Source: Formicarius rufipectus (lineage: Eukaryota > Chordata > Aves > Passeriformes > Formicariidae). Taken from it: a stretch of 64,000 bases of DNA. A model generated the notes under the pieces. The model was not told the DNA's origin. It made no database searches and saw only the letters and a list, made by a program, of their open reading frames with translations. The stretch covers positions 383,449 to 447,448 of the forward strand of contig VXAU01004742.1 in NCBI GenBank assembly GCA_013399695.1, given 5' to 3'. Of the stretch, positions 37,501 to 51,545 are shown piece after piece (the stretch's first letter is position 1; the number at the start of each line of letters is the position of its first letter). The position numbers and the translations under genes were made by a program.

Positions 37501-40143
37501 AGTTCATCAAGTATCAGATACCAAATCCTGTGTAGAGGTATTTCCTCTGTAGATCTGAAGTCTGTCCCAACCTACATCATATAAGCAATTGAATCTGCCC
37601 TGTGTTGTTTCACATCAGTGAGCTCTGAATGGCTCAAAATTTTCCTGACTGGGCAAGAAAATTTAAATAAAACTAAATATAATTGCATAATTTCTGTTGA
37701 TTTGTCAACTCTGAAATTAAAAACACATTTATACCACGCTACAAAGAAACTTTGTTTCATAATGGTGGTCCTTCTTCATAGTCTATCCTGGGGTATTGGT
37801 TTTGTTTCATTAATCTGAACCTCTTGTCTGAACAGCTCTTGACTCTCTCTTTAATTACAATAAAAACACCCTTAGGACGCTATACAAATTTGTCAGCAAT
37901 ATATTGTCACTAAAATGCTTCAGCGTTTAATCACGCAGTCATTGTCTTAGGTTGATTTGGATCTAAAAATAATGAGCAGAAAGGTGAGAGTTATGGTTTA
38001 GAGGCCCTTTGGTGTTGCAGCAAATTGCAGCTTGGCATGTTTCCCCTCCTAGGTCACTCCCTCCTTTAAAAATGTCCTCATCACTGCCATTTTGGGAAAT
38101 ATTTGAGCATTTCTGCACAGCATGCCTGTCACTGCAGCACTTTGCTGGAAGCAATAATTCCCTGAAGAACAGTCAATGTTAAATTTGTGCATTTGATGTG
38201 GGAAAGGATGAACAAGAGGGAAAGAGATGAGGAAAAGGAGAGGCTGTTTTGCTCTGAGAAAGTACAGAAATTATGTCTGTGAATTGGTTCATCTTGAGAG
38301 TGTCATCCTACATCGACACAAAAGGTTTGTTTACAGCAGTTTTCAGCAAAGCGTGGCTGTCTTTAAACAGATTGCTGAGAGAAATAGGAAACTGTTAGGC
38401 CCAGTGGAAGGAAAGGACTGGTTAGTTGTATGGATAGGGATTCTTGTCTCATGGACATGAAAAATTAGCTATGTTGGTGTCTCATGGTAGAGTTCATTGA
38501 CCTCAGCTTGGCAGTTTACTGGAGGAGAAGCTGAATGGGTAGTCCTTGGCCCAAGACTGAGTAGCTGCACAACAGCCTCTCCTTCTCAAGGCTTCTCTGA
38601 GTCTCCGGCTATCCTGTGAAGAAAAGCACTGCCCTTCTGGCAAGGTTAGCCTTGTACAACTTGTGCTGAGGTGACAACCTGTGCCTTGCAGAGAAATAGG
38701 ATTGAGAGGCATTTAACAGTGGCACTGTTAAAGTGTTCTCCTGTGAATGTTCTAGCTCATTAATCTATCTTAACACCACCAATTGGCAATGTCTTTGGAG
38801 CTGAGCCTCCCCTGAAAAAAGTGGTAGTCTTACATGTCTTTCCAAGCTTAGCAGCAACTGAAAACTGCTTCTTCTGTGACCTTCACTTTAGCCTTTGCTT
38901 TGCCCAGCTCTCTTTGGATATTTCACTGTTTCATTCTGCAGCACTCCAAGCTCCTAGCACATGGTGCAGGGAGCCATGAGCTGCTTGGGCACAGAGCAAG
39001 CCCAGGGACAGAAGAGCTGATCCATGTAGGTCATGGGTGTTCATCTGGTCCCATAAAGAACTCACCTTTCTCAAGTGATACATCTTCCACTAATTTGATA
39101 CATTTGCTTTCAAATCCAATACTTGTAGATATCACCTGTTTCCTTGTCGCAATGATCTCTGTCTAGGTGTCCTTGAAAAGCTGAAACTGGGAATTAACTG
39201 CTGTAGCTTCTCATGGTATGCTTCTCTCAGGATGGTTCTTTCAGGAAAAGGTTCTTCTTGTTTTGCTGTAGAAACACTGTGAACTGTAGGTTCTTCAATC
39301 TCTCTTGATTGTTAGCGCAGAGAGTTTGTTGAATATGAGGTACTAGATCTGCTAAAACTCAACTAAAAGTATGCTTTCCCATGAGAGGAATATCTGGAGG
39401 GTAACTCATTTTCTGACTGGGAGCTGAAGGGCTAGTGATCCTTGGGGAGAACAGAACAGAATAAGGGAATTTTTTTCTGAGATGGACAACCTGACAAGAT
39501 ATGTTTTACTCTAAGAAAAAAAAAAAAAGTTTATGACCAGTTTTATGCAGATATGTGATTTTTTTTATACCCTACCTAACCAGACTACATACTTTCTTTG
39601 ATGCATTTCTTTTTCTACATTGTTTTTGCATAATAAATGTTCTTTTAGTGGAGACTTGAATCTCAGACTTGAATAAACAAAAGCCACTAAATCATGTTTC
39701 CTTCACGTCTAAATATTGCTTTAAAAATAAGGGGCACCTCTCTTTACAGTTTGTAATCTGGACATCAAAACCTGTCTGAAATTGTTTTCTAAGATTTTTT
39801 AGAAAACTACAGTTCTAATGGAGCTTCAGATTTCTGTCACTCCACTGCAGAGTAAGGCTTGTCCCGGTTGCAGTACATATCCATCTCACTATGTATAGCG
39901 AAGTGATGTTTCTCTATGTTAGGCAGAGAAAGAGAGTGCAAGGGAGTTGTAGATCTCATAATAAAAGTTTTAAAACATATCCATATTTCCTACATATCAT
40001 GTTTATTATTAAAATCTGCTCTACTGCTCATCAGCAGTAAGTTTTACACCTAAATATCAAATATGTCCAGATACGCAATCAGTAAATTATGTATCTTTTT
40101 GATTTCCAAGGAGCTATGCTGATAAATACAGAGTTGCCTGCAT
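34580..40143. other. Unique AT-rich DNA, possible conserved non-coding stretch 37190-38160
   Basis: No gene can be supported. The frame 38227-38460 (77 codons, plus) is Arg/Lys-rich and protein-like in composition but unrecognised and lacks splice context. The segment 37190-38160 is complex sequence with scattered CpGs in AT-rich surroundings and homeobox-like TAAT cores, a texture compatible with conserved non-coding DNA. A 21-bp palindrome lies at 38712-38732. Confidence 0.45.
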
Positions 40144-40193
40144 AGTATAATTTAAAACCCCTTGTCTTAGTATAATCTCAAACCCCTTGTCTT
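40144..40193. repeat. 25-bp tandem duplication
   Basis: Two adjacent copies of a 25-base unit beginning AGTATAAT and ending CCCCTTGTCTT, differing at two positions. Confidence 0.95.
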
Positions 40194-43100
40194 GATTCTT
40201 GTATGAAAAATAAAATGCAAATGTGTATCACTTTACTCAGGAAGTGTGCTGAACCATTAAAAGAAGCAGTCAGGGATGCTGAACAGATTATGCAAAGTTA
40301 AAGTGTGAAATGCATTTCCAAAATACCCTGGAAGGAATGGGGGAAAGGAAATCTGGGTGCCTTTCTGTGCTCTCAGTTGGTCTTCTTTAGAACAAAAATG
40401 TTTGAGGATGGTCGTGGAACTCAGGGCTTCACATAGTCCTGGTAAGGGGCAGGGAAAACTCTCAATCAGTGTTCATGCGGGTGTGAGGTGTATTTTTTGC
40501 CTTCTGCTGCTGGCATTGACCCATTCATTCTGCCCCTGACTAGGCAATGAAATGACGGTCATTGAAAACTGCATCCTTCACATAGCAGTGCTGTCTACTT
40601 GAACAAGCAGTACAATAAAATAAAATTCTCTTTTAGAATAGATTTTTTGCTATTAACCAATAGAAACTGGGGGAAAGTGATGGGGTGGGGAGAGCTGTGG
40701 AATACTTAGGCAATTATCCTCTGTCTGTGTAACTGTGTGTGTGTATATAGGTTTATGCATCTATGCATTTATTCTGTCATTCTCCTTTTCCTTTTCCCTT
40801 GTAAGGGGAAAGATCCTTCCAAAGTATCTACCTTGTTATGAAGACATACTTCTGCCCTGTCAGTCCAAGAGCTGGAGACTTGTGCGAAAGCAGGGGACTG
40901 AGGGAAAAATACTTTGCATTTTAGGGATGAGAAACCACGTACTGTCCTATAACTTGCTCTGCTAAAGTGACTAACCTCCATAATTACTCCAGTGAATCAC
41001 CCAGGTTTTTAGGGTCCTGGCTCTTTTAAAAACTGGATCTCCATGTATAAGCATGCCTTTTGCTGTGTTTTCTGGGTCAGCTTTAGGTGTTGAGCCAATG
41101 GTGCTTCCTCAGGACATGTCCCATAAAAGACAGGAAATTATATGGCCTCTGGGCCACCCTTCTGAACCATAAATTGATTAATGCAATGGAGGGGGGTAGG
41201 AAAAATAGGGTAGAAGATAGTGATGTGGGCACTGCCTTTTCAAAAACATCTCCAGTAATGTCGATGTGCATTTTTTTCAACAAGACTGATTTTTTCTCTT
41301 GCTGAATTATTCTATTGTTATAGCTCTTTCAAATTAAAAGAAGAGAGAAAAAAAATGAAGCCTTTGATTAATATCTGATTTGATTTGAGCTTTGTCAGTG
41401 ATGGATGCATTTAAATATTCCTGTCAGGGTGAACAAGAGTGAGGTATTTCTATTAGGAGCACAGCATGCAGCCTTCCAAAGAGACATAAACCTTGCATCT
41501 TGAGTTTTGGAGCTGCTCAACCAACAGTAAGACTGGACATGAAAGTTTCCATCATCCATCATCATTCCATGTAAAGTGAAGTAAAAGCAGAAAGAAAATG
41601 TTCAACTTCTGACAAACTAAGATGATATACATTTGGTATATTACAATAACCTTCTTCTACCTAATGTTACAACTTTTTTTCCCTCATGATAAGAAGGAAA
41701 AAAAATAATAAAACTTAAAATATTTCAGAGTAGACTCCTGAATATGACTTTTTATAATTTATGTGTTGTGGCTCGGACTCCAGGTCTACAGGTAGAGAAA
41801 ATTGAAACAATTAGTCTGAAGACAAAATCTCTGATAAAAACTGAGGTCAACTGAGTTGTACCAGTGAACTCAATCTGAAGACCTGGGCTAAGATTTCATT
41901 GGACATTTAAAAATCTATCTTTCTCCCTAAAGCAGATTTCCCTTTGCTTTTGTTTTTGTTTCTTTTTCCTACTCATAGTAGCCTTTTTTTTTTTTAAGGC
42001 TTCACAGTAGTTGCTCACCATAAATACAAATCAACTGTTTGTCCATTCCTAATTTACTCATCCGCACACCAGGACAGCAAGTTAATTGCAAAAGTTCCCT
42101 GTGGGAAACAGTGAACTTAAATATGCCTGGTGTATATTGTTTAGGCAGCAGAGTGAAGAAAGGCACAAGTCCTGAAGAAAGGCACAAGACTGGAGCTGGG
42201 AATGAAAATGGATATAAAAACAATTCTTACTGTCATGGAGCAATTGACTTTGTAAATAATTGCCTTGTCTCCCTGGGAGGCTCAAGGATAGGAAGGAATT
42301 TAAACACTGTATGTCTCTCTAGGGCAGGATCCACACAGGGATTTTGGAGTTCTGGTGCTTTTACTGGAAGTAATGGTCACTTAGGGGTGATTCATAAGTG
42401 GTCTTTATCTCCTACAATGCCACGCAAGGGTCCCAGATCCAAACTCTTTATTCTCATAAATTCTTGCAGCTTCTCCAGCCTTGAAAGTATCTGAAGAACA
42501 TAAAAGGTGAAATTCCTGCCAGTAAAATTCACATTTTATCTGCAGCCTATGCATAAGTGTTTTGGTCTTGATATCGCTAAGTGGCTTGGCACTTTAGTCA
42601 GGCCTCTTTACCTGATTACTGTCTTGTCATCTCAAAAGAGCAGGGCTTTGATTTCACAGGCACTCTCAAAAACAGGCTGTGCATAAAACACAGCTAACAG
42701 AGCAAAAGCATCATGTCCTTTTTAGACAATGGCATGCCAAGTAGCATAGTCTGCTTAAGTGCCAAAGACCAACCATTAGTTTCTCCTAGCACTTGTGGGG
42801 ATTTCAATCCAACAGAATAATCCTGTTAGTAGAAGCATGATGCTATAAAACAAAACTTTCAATCTGTCCCACCAACATCCTTCGGTGTGGTATGGGGTAA
42901 TAACTTTGTCTATTGAACTTGAGATAGTACCAACCCTAGTGACTGGGGCACTGGGCACTACAGAGGAGTGTTTCTGCACTGGGGACTTTAATACTAAGCA
43001 CTCAGTGCAGAAAGATGTGGAGTCATGACTTCTCTTGCTTTCTCACTTCCTTTCTGTTAAATACTAATTCTAGTTATCCCACACAGGGGATGAGACTCTC

Positions 43101-46100
43101 ACATTCTTGTACACATTGAATGGTCTGTGTTCTAGCAGCTAAGGCTCTGTGGAGAAGACAGGTCATCCAATATTTTCAGCCAGAGCGTGGATGATAGCTC
43201 TGTCCTTCATCTTCTGGTCACAAGCAGTGGAGCAGTTGGGATGTAGTAACCATGTCCAGATCCTCAGTTAAGCTCAGTATGAGAGATAAGTGAGTCTTAC
43301 TGTAGATGTGAGTAGCGTAGTCCGAGTGTTGGGATACTCTAGACATATTCCACATCTGTCTTTCTGCAGACACATACAGGTCTGTATCAATAATAAATCA
43401 GATAGTTTTGAACTGTAGCTAGATTTAGGTGGAAAATAAATAGGTGTTTTTAAGATTTCTCACTTTGAAAGCCTAAAATGATGCTTGGTAGCAGATGTCA
43501 TGTCATGAATCTCTCCTTTTTATCTCAGCTCTTGAACTGTACCCAAATTGTTTTCCTGAACAGGAGATGTATCTTTTTTCTACAGTGCTGAGATATGGAA
43601 TAATGATAATTTACTGTGTTATTGGTATGAAAGCAGTAGGAGGTGGGTCCTCATTTTCTAGACAACAGTCAGTAAGGTAACTGCGAGTTATGCTGATGGC
43701 AGAGGAGAGTTTGTTAATTGTTATCAAAGTCCTAATGGCACAACGTGTCAATAGAGAGGATACGAGAAAGTAGTGAGACTAATTAGTTTCTAAACAAATC
43801 AAGAGTTTGCTCTAACAGACAGTATGAAGGCCTGTATCTGTTTTATAAAAGGCCTTTGGGATCTGTGTTTGTGTGATTATCTCTGCAACCACAGGGGTGC
43901 CACATCTAAGATGTTACATAAGACTTCATCACGTACCCAGCAGTACATGTAGCATCAAATATCAACAGACTTTCAATAAAACTACTGAAGTCTATAACAT
44001 TCAAGGCCAAAACTCTTCTTCTTTGCATTTAGTGGTTTCCTGTCTGCTTCTCATTGCTTTGCATCAGAATCAGAACATACAGCATTAACTTACTCCCTGC
44101 ATCAGGTTGCTGAGATCCTGACTTACAGAGCCAACGGGGAATTTTTACCCACTGTGTAGGGCAACCTACAATGAAGGAAAGTTCCACTGCTTTTGGCTCT
44201 GCTGAGCTACTCTGTGATGATGGCACATCTCAGGCAGTCTGTGACAACAGCAGGCATCCTGCCTGCCTATGTGCCTATTCCAGGAATGAGAATAATAGTA
44301 GAATGAGAACTTTTATGATAAGGTGGAAAGTGAATGAGCACTGTAGGGTGGTGAAGAGATTTAGTTGCTGAAATTATTAAATAATTTCATCCTGTATATT
44401 TCGGTTCCTGTCTGTAATCAGTGGAAAGTGACATTTCTGTGGCTAGTCAGCACTTTGTGAAGATAGGCAGACGTGATAAGTGTGTTCAGTGAGACTGGTA
44501 ATAAGACAAAAATACCTAAGATATATAGAGTGTTGCATCACTGAATACATTTGGCCTCTTCTATTTGATCATGATATATTCTGACATTTTTAACTTGTCT
44601 TCATAAGTTGTGCAAGGAGCACTTTTTAAAAAGAATATTATATTGGTCAGTCACAGATTTTCTTAGTGCTTTCCTTTGTTCAAATTTTAAACAGACTCTG
44701 AAGTTATCAGAGTGAATCAATGCTGCTCTGCAACAGCTATGACTGCCCATACACAGTACCCTTTTTTTCTCCCCCACACTTTTATTCCATTTAAATATGA
44801 ATTTACATGACAAATTGTAATGGTGCATTACAAGTTGCTATAGCCTGTTGGGTAAATGATTAACATTTCAAATACATTTATAATTTAATTTCTAAATACT
44901 TACTCAAAGGACTATAGTGACTCTATTCTAATTTATCTTAAAGTCAATCCAATTTTTGAAACATTTATTAATTAATTTTATTCCTGATTTAGGAGTATAG
45001 TGTGCCAATTAGAAATAGATTAAAAAGCTCATTTACTCCAAACAGTTTCACACTATCAGGTAAATAAAACATTGTTAAAAAAATAAAAATCTCTGATTAT
45101 GCATAGTGCAATAAGCATGCTTAAAATTACATATTTCTGTAGTAGACCATAATTTTTAGCACACTCTCAGCTGGATTCATCTCTCATGTGCTTCAGATGT
45201 GTATTTACATTCTTCTATGCAACTCAAAAACTTAGGTGTTTCTACCTCAGTTTCCTGCAGGCTTTCTAACAACATAAGGCAGCTATAATTTGTGCTACCA
45301 AATTCCTGGTAAGGAAGTGTGTTGAACTGCTTTCAGGTGAACTTTCAACTGCTCTGACAAGAACATTCCTGCTATAGCTTGCATGGACTTTTTCACATCC
45401 TCCATTGAGATAAAAAGCTCTTGACATATTAAATAATGTATATTTCTTGTTTTGGGTAACATTCAAAAGACTCTGCCACTGGTCAGATTTCCACATCTTG
45501 GTTCCACATGCGCCCCCTGTCCCCATCCTTACAATACAAGAGAGGGATAAATGGTTCTTTGTTTTCACCAGAGAACAACATCAGAAGATAGAGACCTTTA
45601 AATCATCCTTGTATTCTGCTAAGCCAACAGCTGGGAAACTGGAGAACCCTTCTTCTGTTGGTTGATTTACAGCAACTCCATGGATGATCCAGTGAACTCA
45701 TACATGGCTGGGTGTGGTCCTGTCCAAACTTCCAGCAATCAAACTTCAACAGTAAGTTAAAGTCATCCCTATTTCAACACCCAGGGTGCATGCTTTGCTA
45801 TGATCTAGGGAGCTTGGGATAATTCTGCTTATGATTCCAGGATTAGGACTCTGTTTTTACTGAAGTCAGGAGACAAAATTGTTGCAGCCTTTCCTTTCCC
45901 ATAGCACAATGATTCTCTGCAAATGCTGCCTTTTCAATGTGAGCTAAGGCATGGAAACTGAAGTCTATGTACTCTGTCATGGGATTTTGTTGCATAACAA
46001 GGCTTATATTGAGAAAATAAATGTACACTTGTAGAACAGGCATGATCCTCTCCAGAGAAAGGAAGGCGCATGTTTAGATAAATGATTTTGACTGCTAGCT

Positions 46101-47199
46101 GTAGTAACCAAGAAGGCAAAAAGAAAAATCTGTGGTTTTGACCAGATGTATCAGAGACTTCTCTAATGATTCCACATGATCATCTAACCAACCCACATCT
46201 TCTGCTATGACACACTGTAGGATAGCAACCAAGTGGCAACATACATTGTTGTGGGAATACAGGAATATGAAGTAATGCAGAAGCATTAGGCAACCCTGTG
46301 ACCCAAATCAACTCAACCAGAATCCATTAAATGATTTCATTTTTGTCCATCCATCTATTGATTGTACTGCTTGTGTAAGAATAGCAGTGACAGCAACAGT
46401 GCTGAGAGTCTGGACAGAATTATTAAAAGACACTGCTTGGCAAAATGAATGGATGTGTGATAGAAAGGACTTAAAACAATGAATCTTTGACAGCACTAAT
46501 TCAGTCTTTGTGAAATGACTAACTGATTGCCAGAGACTTTTAATGTCAAAACATCAGATTGTGCAGGTGCCTGAGAATAAGCATGCATTATAATACTGGT
46601 GTCTTTTATTTTTTCCTGGCAGTAAGGAAATTCTTTCAAGTATTACAAAATAGGATGTATGATATGAAAAATGGGAATAACACAGACTACAGCTCAAAGC
46701 AGAATGCTAATGTGTTATTACGAGAATGATGATATACTCACTGTGCATTTGTGGTGCAGTGGTTTTCTATACCCAGGTAGATGGTTAATTTATCTCTCTA
46801 ACACATGACCTATATCAATGGCACAACAGCTTACTAGCCACTGAGGTTGCTTCATAAAGGCACACAAATCACTTATCAGGAGTTTGAGGCCTGAAAGGTA
46901 CTTAGCAGTGGATGCCTTCACTTTCGTCTTGCAAACTTTCTGGAACATGAGGGCACAAGAGAGAGAGTGAGTTTGCCACCTCTTGGTATTTCAATGGCAT
47001 CATAGGGTTTGCAGATATGGTTCAACTACCTGTAAGTAAATCCTTGCTGGAAGGCAGAAGCAATGAGGTGAACAAAGCACATACTTGTGCCTAATTTCAG
47101 TCTATACATGTAGAAAAGTAAGTTCATATGGTGGCCTTCATGATTCAGAGGGTGAACAGCAAGAGGACCAGAAAAAATTTGAACTGATCAGAGTCACTG
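40194..47199. other. Unique AT-rich DNA, no supported gene
   Basis: The 151-codon plus frame at 42039-42494 has no recognisable domain and is near the length chance permits. A 21-bp palindrome is at 44369-44389. The 44850-45150 stretch is very AT-rich but not simple sequence. Confidence 0.5.
42154..42188. repeat. 19-bp-period tandem duplication
   Basis: TGAAGAAAGGCACAAG occurs twice, separated by three bases. Confidence 0.9.
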
Positions 47200-47600
47200 T
47201 GCACAGCCAGAGCAACCCAAGTGGCACAAAGCAAAGCTGAAATCTCCCAGTGACAGACAGTTTTATCCTGCAGACGGGTCAGGGGCTGGTAGGACTGATC
47301 CACAGGTCACCTGATCATGGCTCAGTTGTCACTGCTACCCTGGCTGCTGGCCAGGCACATGTGTTGCTGACCTTCCTGCATGGTGCCTCCCCCAGCTCTA
47401 CCCATGGCTCAGGCAGTGCAGCAGGGTACCCTAACAGGAAGGGCACTGCCCAGGTTGTGGTGCCCCTTAGCTGATCACTTTTACTGCTCCTGCTGCTCCT
47501 TGACACACCTGTCAGTGCAGTATCATCCTCAAGCAACAGCAGGACTTGCACATGGATGATACATCAAATCTGGCTGGTGCAGACTGTGGGGACAAAGATT
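47200..47600. other. GC-richer block of unknown origin
   Basis: The block is distinctly GC-rich compared with its flanks and is open on both strands (plus 47250-47474, minus 47315-47551). The peptides are not recognised and overlap antisense to each other. No terminal repeats or CR1 phrases were seen. It may be an eroded insertion or a local composition shift. Confidence 0.35.
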
Positions 47601-49660
47601 TTAGGACTATAAACTAAGTGCCAATAGATGTTGCAGCACTGAGACTATCAGACCTCAAGAGCTCAGGTGCTTATAAGGCATTAAAGAGTCCTCTAGAAAT
47701 ATTACAAAACAGGTTTCCAAAAGGCAGAAGATAAATGAGTTGAAAGCTAATTTTCAGCTTTTGTTAGGCTATGAACAGGGGAATAAAAACAATCACGTTA
47801 CTGTACAATGTGCCTTTGTCCTTAATGCTCTGTACCAATGCATAAGAAACATGTACTGTGGTGTCTTTGAGATGGATTCTTTGTACTAGACAATAATGAA
47901 TTTCAGTGCAGGCTTAGTGGTAGAGGTAGCCAGAGAATTATAAATGAGAGTGGGAAAATCCAAGAAAGCATGGGGCAAGAGCGAGAAGTAATTTAGGAAA
48001 GTGTGAGGTGGTAGCTATTTTTCCAAAGAGGGTCTACATCAAACAGAGAAGGACAGAATAGTAAGGCTACAATACAGTGAATACCAGTAGTAAAACTAAC
48101 AGGATACTTTATGGGCATACTTGGACTTTTCGCTCTGCCAGCTTTCAGTACTCCTTAGTAGACAGACTGAAGAACACAAGCCTGTCTGTTTCTGAGGTAC
48201 CACGGGGGGTCTCCTTGCATCCTGATTTACTACAAGTATTTTGAGGAAAACTGCCAGCTGCATTCCTCAGAGAAGACGAGCAGAGCAAAGAGACAAAGGC
48301 AAGCTCACAGTTGACAAAGTGTCTCTCTGGACATCAGTTAGCAATGCCAGTGCAGTCTTGATTGGGCTTTAATTGTCAGTCTTTAAAGGACTCTTTTGTA
48401 ACAGTGGGAAAACCACAAGACAGACTTCTCTCTCTTCTCTTACATACTGCTGTAGCAGAGGTGAAAAAAGGAGCATATGCTTCCTTATTTTGGAAGCCTC
48501 TTACCACATTCCAGAAAAGACTGACAGAAGAGACATAGATCCTTCACTTCTCAATACCACCCCTGTTGCATCAGATCCTGCTGCAGTAAAGATCATCTTT
48601 CTTGACCCTTACTCAGTTCAAAGACTGTAAACAAAGGCTGACATTCCTTTCCTACCAAAAGGAAGTCCCCTGTGGTTAGACTACATTTTAGTGTACAGAC
48701 CATAGTTACAGCACTAATGACTGACTGCGGCAATGCTGTTTTTGCAAGAGGCTTGAAAGGTTTTGCACTGTATTTAGCATGCACAGTTGCCATGTAGAAG
48801 AGTGCTAATGCTATTTTTATTTTTCTGCTTTGGAAGTGTGGGTTTACAATTTTCAATGTAGAAAGAAAATAAATACTTCACCACAAGCTGTAGTTCACAT
48901 TTTGCCTAACATCTTTATGAGATACATTTGTGTAAAAAAGAAATAAAATCAAATGTTGTGATCACTTTAAGACAAATGTATAGTACTTATACATTACCTT
49001 AATAACAATTTATTTAAGGAAATATACAGGACAAAATTTCTGTCACTTGACATAAGCTCTTTGCTCAGACATTTTGTTATCCACTCCCTCCACTGTATGT
49101 ACATAAGCCTTGCTGATTAGCAGCAACTGTCTCTTGTTGCATTTGCACAGTTATGGCTGTGTGTAGGGCTAGACCCAGACATTAGAGATTCTGCTGAAAG
49201 CCAGATAGTTAAAGGGTAAAAATAAAAAGGGTAAGACAATTTTTTTTCATATCACAATACATAAAAGAAAAAAATCTTTGTTAAAGAAGAAAATAAATAT
49301 GAAAATAAGAATTAACACTGTTTAAAATGCAGAATTTAATGAGTTATTACTGAAATTCATGCTGAAATCAATAGCAAGATTTAGCCCTAACTATCTGTAG
49401 CATTCATGTTTGTTCAGATGCTGAAGTGGAGCTGTGCCTGTTGCAAATTGTTCCTTTTATGCTCTGAAATCCAAGAAGATAAACTCTGTGACACAGAATA
49501 ATATACGAATGCATCTTTCTTCCATTGTTGGGGGGCTTCAAAGCAATAAAATACTGCACTGTCTAATCTTGAAATCCTTGTTTTAATGAGATCTGTTTTG
49601 CACTTTCAAAGATGTGCTCTTTTTAAAAGCACAGAAAAGAATTATAATCATGATCTTATG

Positions 49661-49698
49661 CATGTACACACATATGTGTATGTATGTTTATGTATATG
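49661..49698. repeat. TATG/CA-rich simple repeat
   Basis: Degenerate alternating CACA, TATG and TGTA units. Confidence 0.7.
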
Positions 49699-50814
49699 AG
49701 AAGCATTGATATGATGACAAACATACAATTTTAATCCTTTTTAACTTAGTTTTCATTATATAAAAATTCCAGTCTCATGATAATAACTGTCATCTTGTTC
49801 TTGGCAAGATAAAACCTCACCATTTTACAGTGCTGAATTCCATTCTGGCAATTGCATGTCATTTTGAGAAAAAGAGTTTTTCTACCAAACTTACTGTTTA
49901 AAATGTGGTAACTAGTGTGTAGTCCCTGTCTCAGATGTATTAAGCCTGACAATTAGGCTCTCATATATTATGTGGAAAGGTTGATGCAGAAAAGGTGAAC
50001 TTTTCTTAGTCACCATCTGCAAGAGCTGAACTCTTACATCTTGACAGAGTGATTTTACAGACATATTGTCAACCCAGAGAATAAAGTTGGCCATAGTGTT
50101 GTAGCACATGTGCATGACACTTAGAAGAACATTGGAGCCCAAAAGGTAATTAATGAAATCATTTATTAGAGAGCCTATAACATGTTTTTCTGTCAAATGT
50201 TACTTTAGCATGTAGAAACAGGAAAAGCAATGTAAGATCAGATTGATAGTCTATTTTGTCTAGTTACCCAGAGAAAGCTCAAAAATTCAGTGAAACAAAA
50301 ATACCCCTTTCTGGAGAAGTTCCTCCTTGAATTTTTAGGACCTTTTACACGTATATTTGCTCCTATTCTTTCCAAAATCCTTTGTGTGTGCTGGTTCCAG
50401 CTGCTTCCTGAAGGTAGACCCAAGAACACCCTGTGGACAGGACTTGCAGGTGGCAGCCTGAGCTGACATGCATCCTGGCGCTGGGTACTGGGGATCTCCT
50501 TCAGTGTGGCAGGTTCTGGAAACCCTTGAAAAGAGTCATGTGCATGGGGCATGGCTGGAGGGGAGGATGTGCTGGGCTCACAGATGCTCCAGGCTGTGCT
50601 GTTTCATCTTATTGAAACTGCAAGCATTGTCATTATCTGTGGGAAAGTATAATCCTTTCCTATATCTCAATTTATTTTTGGTTTCTCTTAGCAATAAGTT
50701 CCACAGGTTATTTATGTACTTTGATATCTGTGATAAATTTATGGTACATTCCTGAACCTGTTATGTGGTTTTTCTTTTAAGGAGTATTAATAAGAAACCG
50801 TCATTATTTCCTCT

Positions 50815-50873
50815 TACCTTTTTTAATATTTATTTATTTCTTTATAATAATAATAAAAATAATTTATTTTTAA
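50815..50873. repeat. (TTTA)n / (TAA)n low-complexity tract
   Basis: TATTTATTTATT units followed by ATAATAATAATAA. A/T only apart from a few C. Confidence 0.85.
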
Positions 50874-51449
50874 TGCACTTATCCTTTCTGTAAGAATATT
50901 TCAGTCTACTGAATTCAATTCAAGACTCCCAACAGCATACATTATGGGAACTTTAAGGAAAGATTAAATAGGGAATATGGTGAATAAAGACTGCACATCA
51001 ACCTATGACACAGCAGTTTTTGTAAAACTAAACAGGAACATTATGGATGTTCAATATGTTCCATATCTCTCTATTTTACTTTTTTTTTTTTAATCCTTCT
51101 CCACCTCCACTAAGAACTTTGGGAGGAATGAGAATCACTGAACAGCCAAAACCACTAAACACTGTTGCAGCTCAGGATATCACCTACTGCCTGTGAAATT
51201 CTCTCTCAAAGAAGTTTAATTTCTGAATCACCAGTTGGGGAGAAGCCAAAGTGATAGAATCTAGCCGTAATGTTTAACTAAAATATCTCTCTGTGGTCAA
51301 ATAGTGAGAAATGACAGTATTTATTTACTTAATACAGCAGTCTGAAATGTGTATACCAACTGAAAAGTGACACTTTATTAAAAATAAATAGATAAATTTT
51401 TTAAGAAGTGGATTGGTTTCAGCATCAGACTCGAGCTTTATGCCTCACT

Positions 51450-51545
51450 TTGACCCTAATGTGGTTAGCTTCTTAAGCTCAGTTGTTTCACATCTCCTTG
51501 CCTCAGTTCTTCAGTTTACCCTTCTCAAGCTGGCAATGTGTGCTG
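51450..51545 (+). mobile_element. Possible MIR-like (CORE-SINE) fragment
   Basis: CTTCTTAAGCTCAGTTGTTTCACATCTC followed by CTTGCCTCAGTTCTTCAGTTT resembles the MIR phrase around TCACTTAACCTCTCTGTGCCTCAGTTTCC. Similarity is modest and no boundary is visible. Confidence 0.2.

Noticed and set aside
42039..42494. 151-codon open frame, plus strand
   Set aside because: No recognisable motif, no splice or promoter context, contains a small tandem duplication, and is within chance length.
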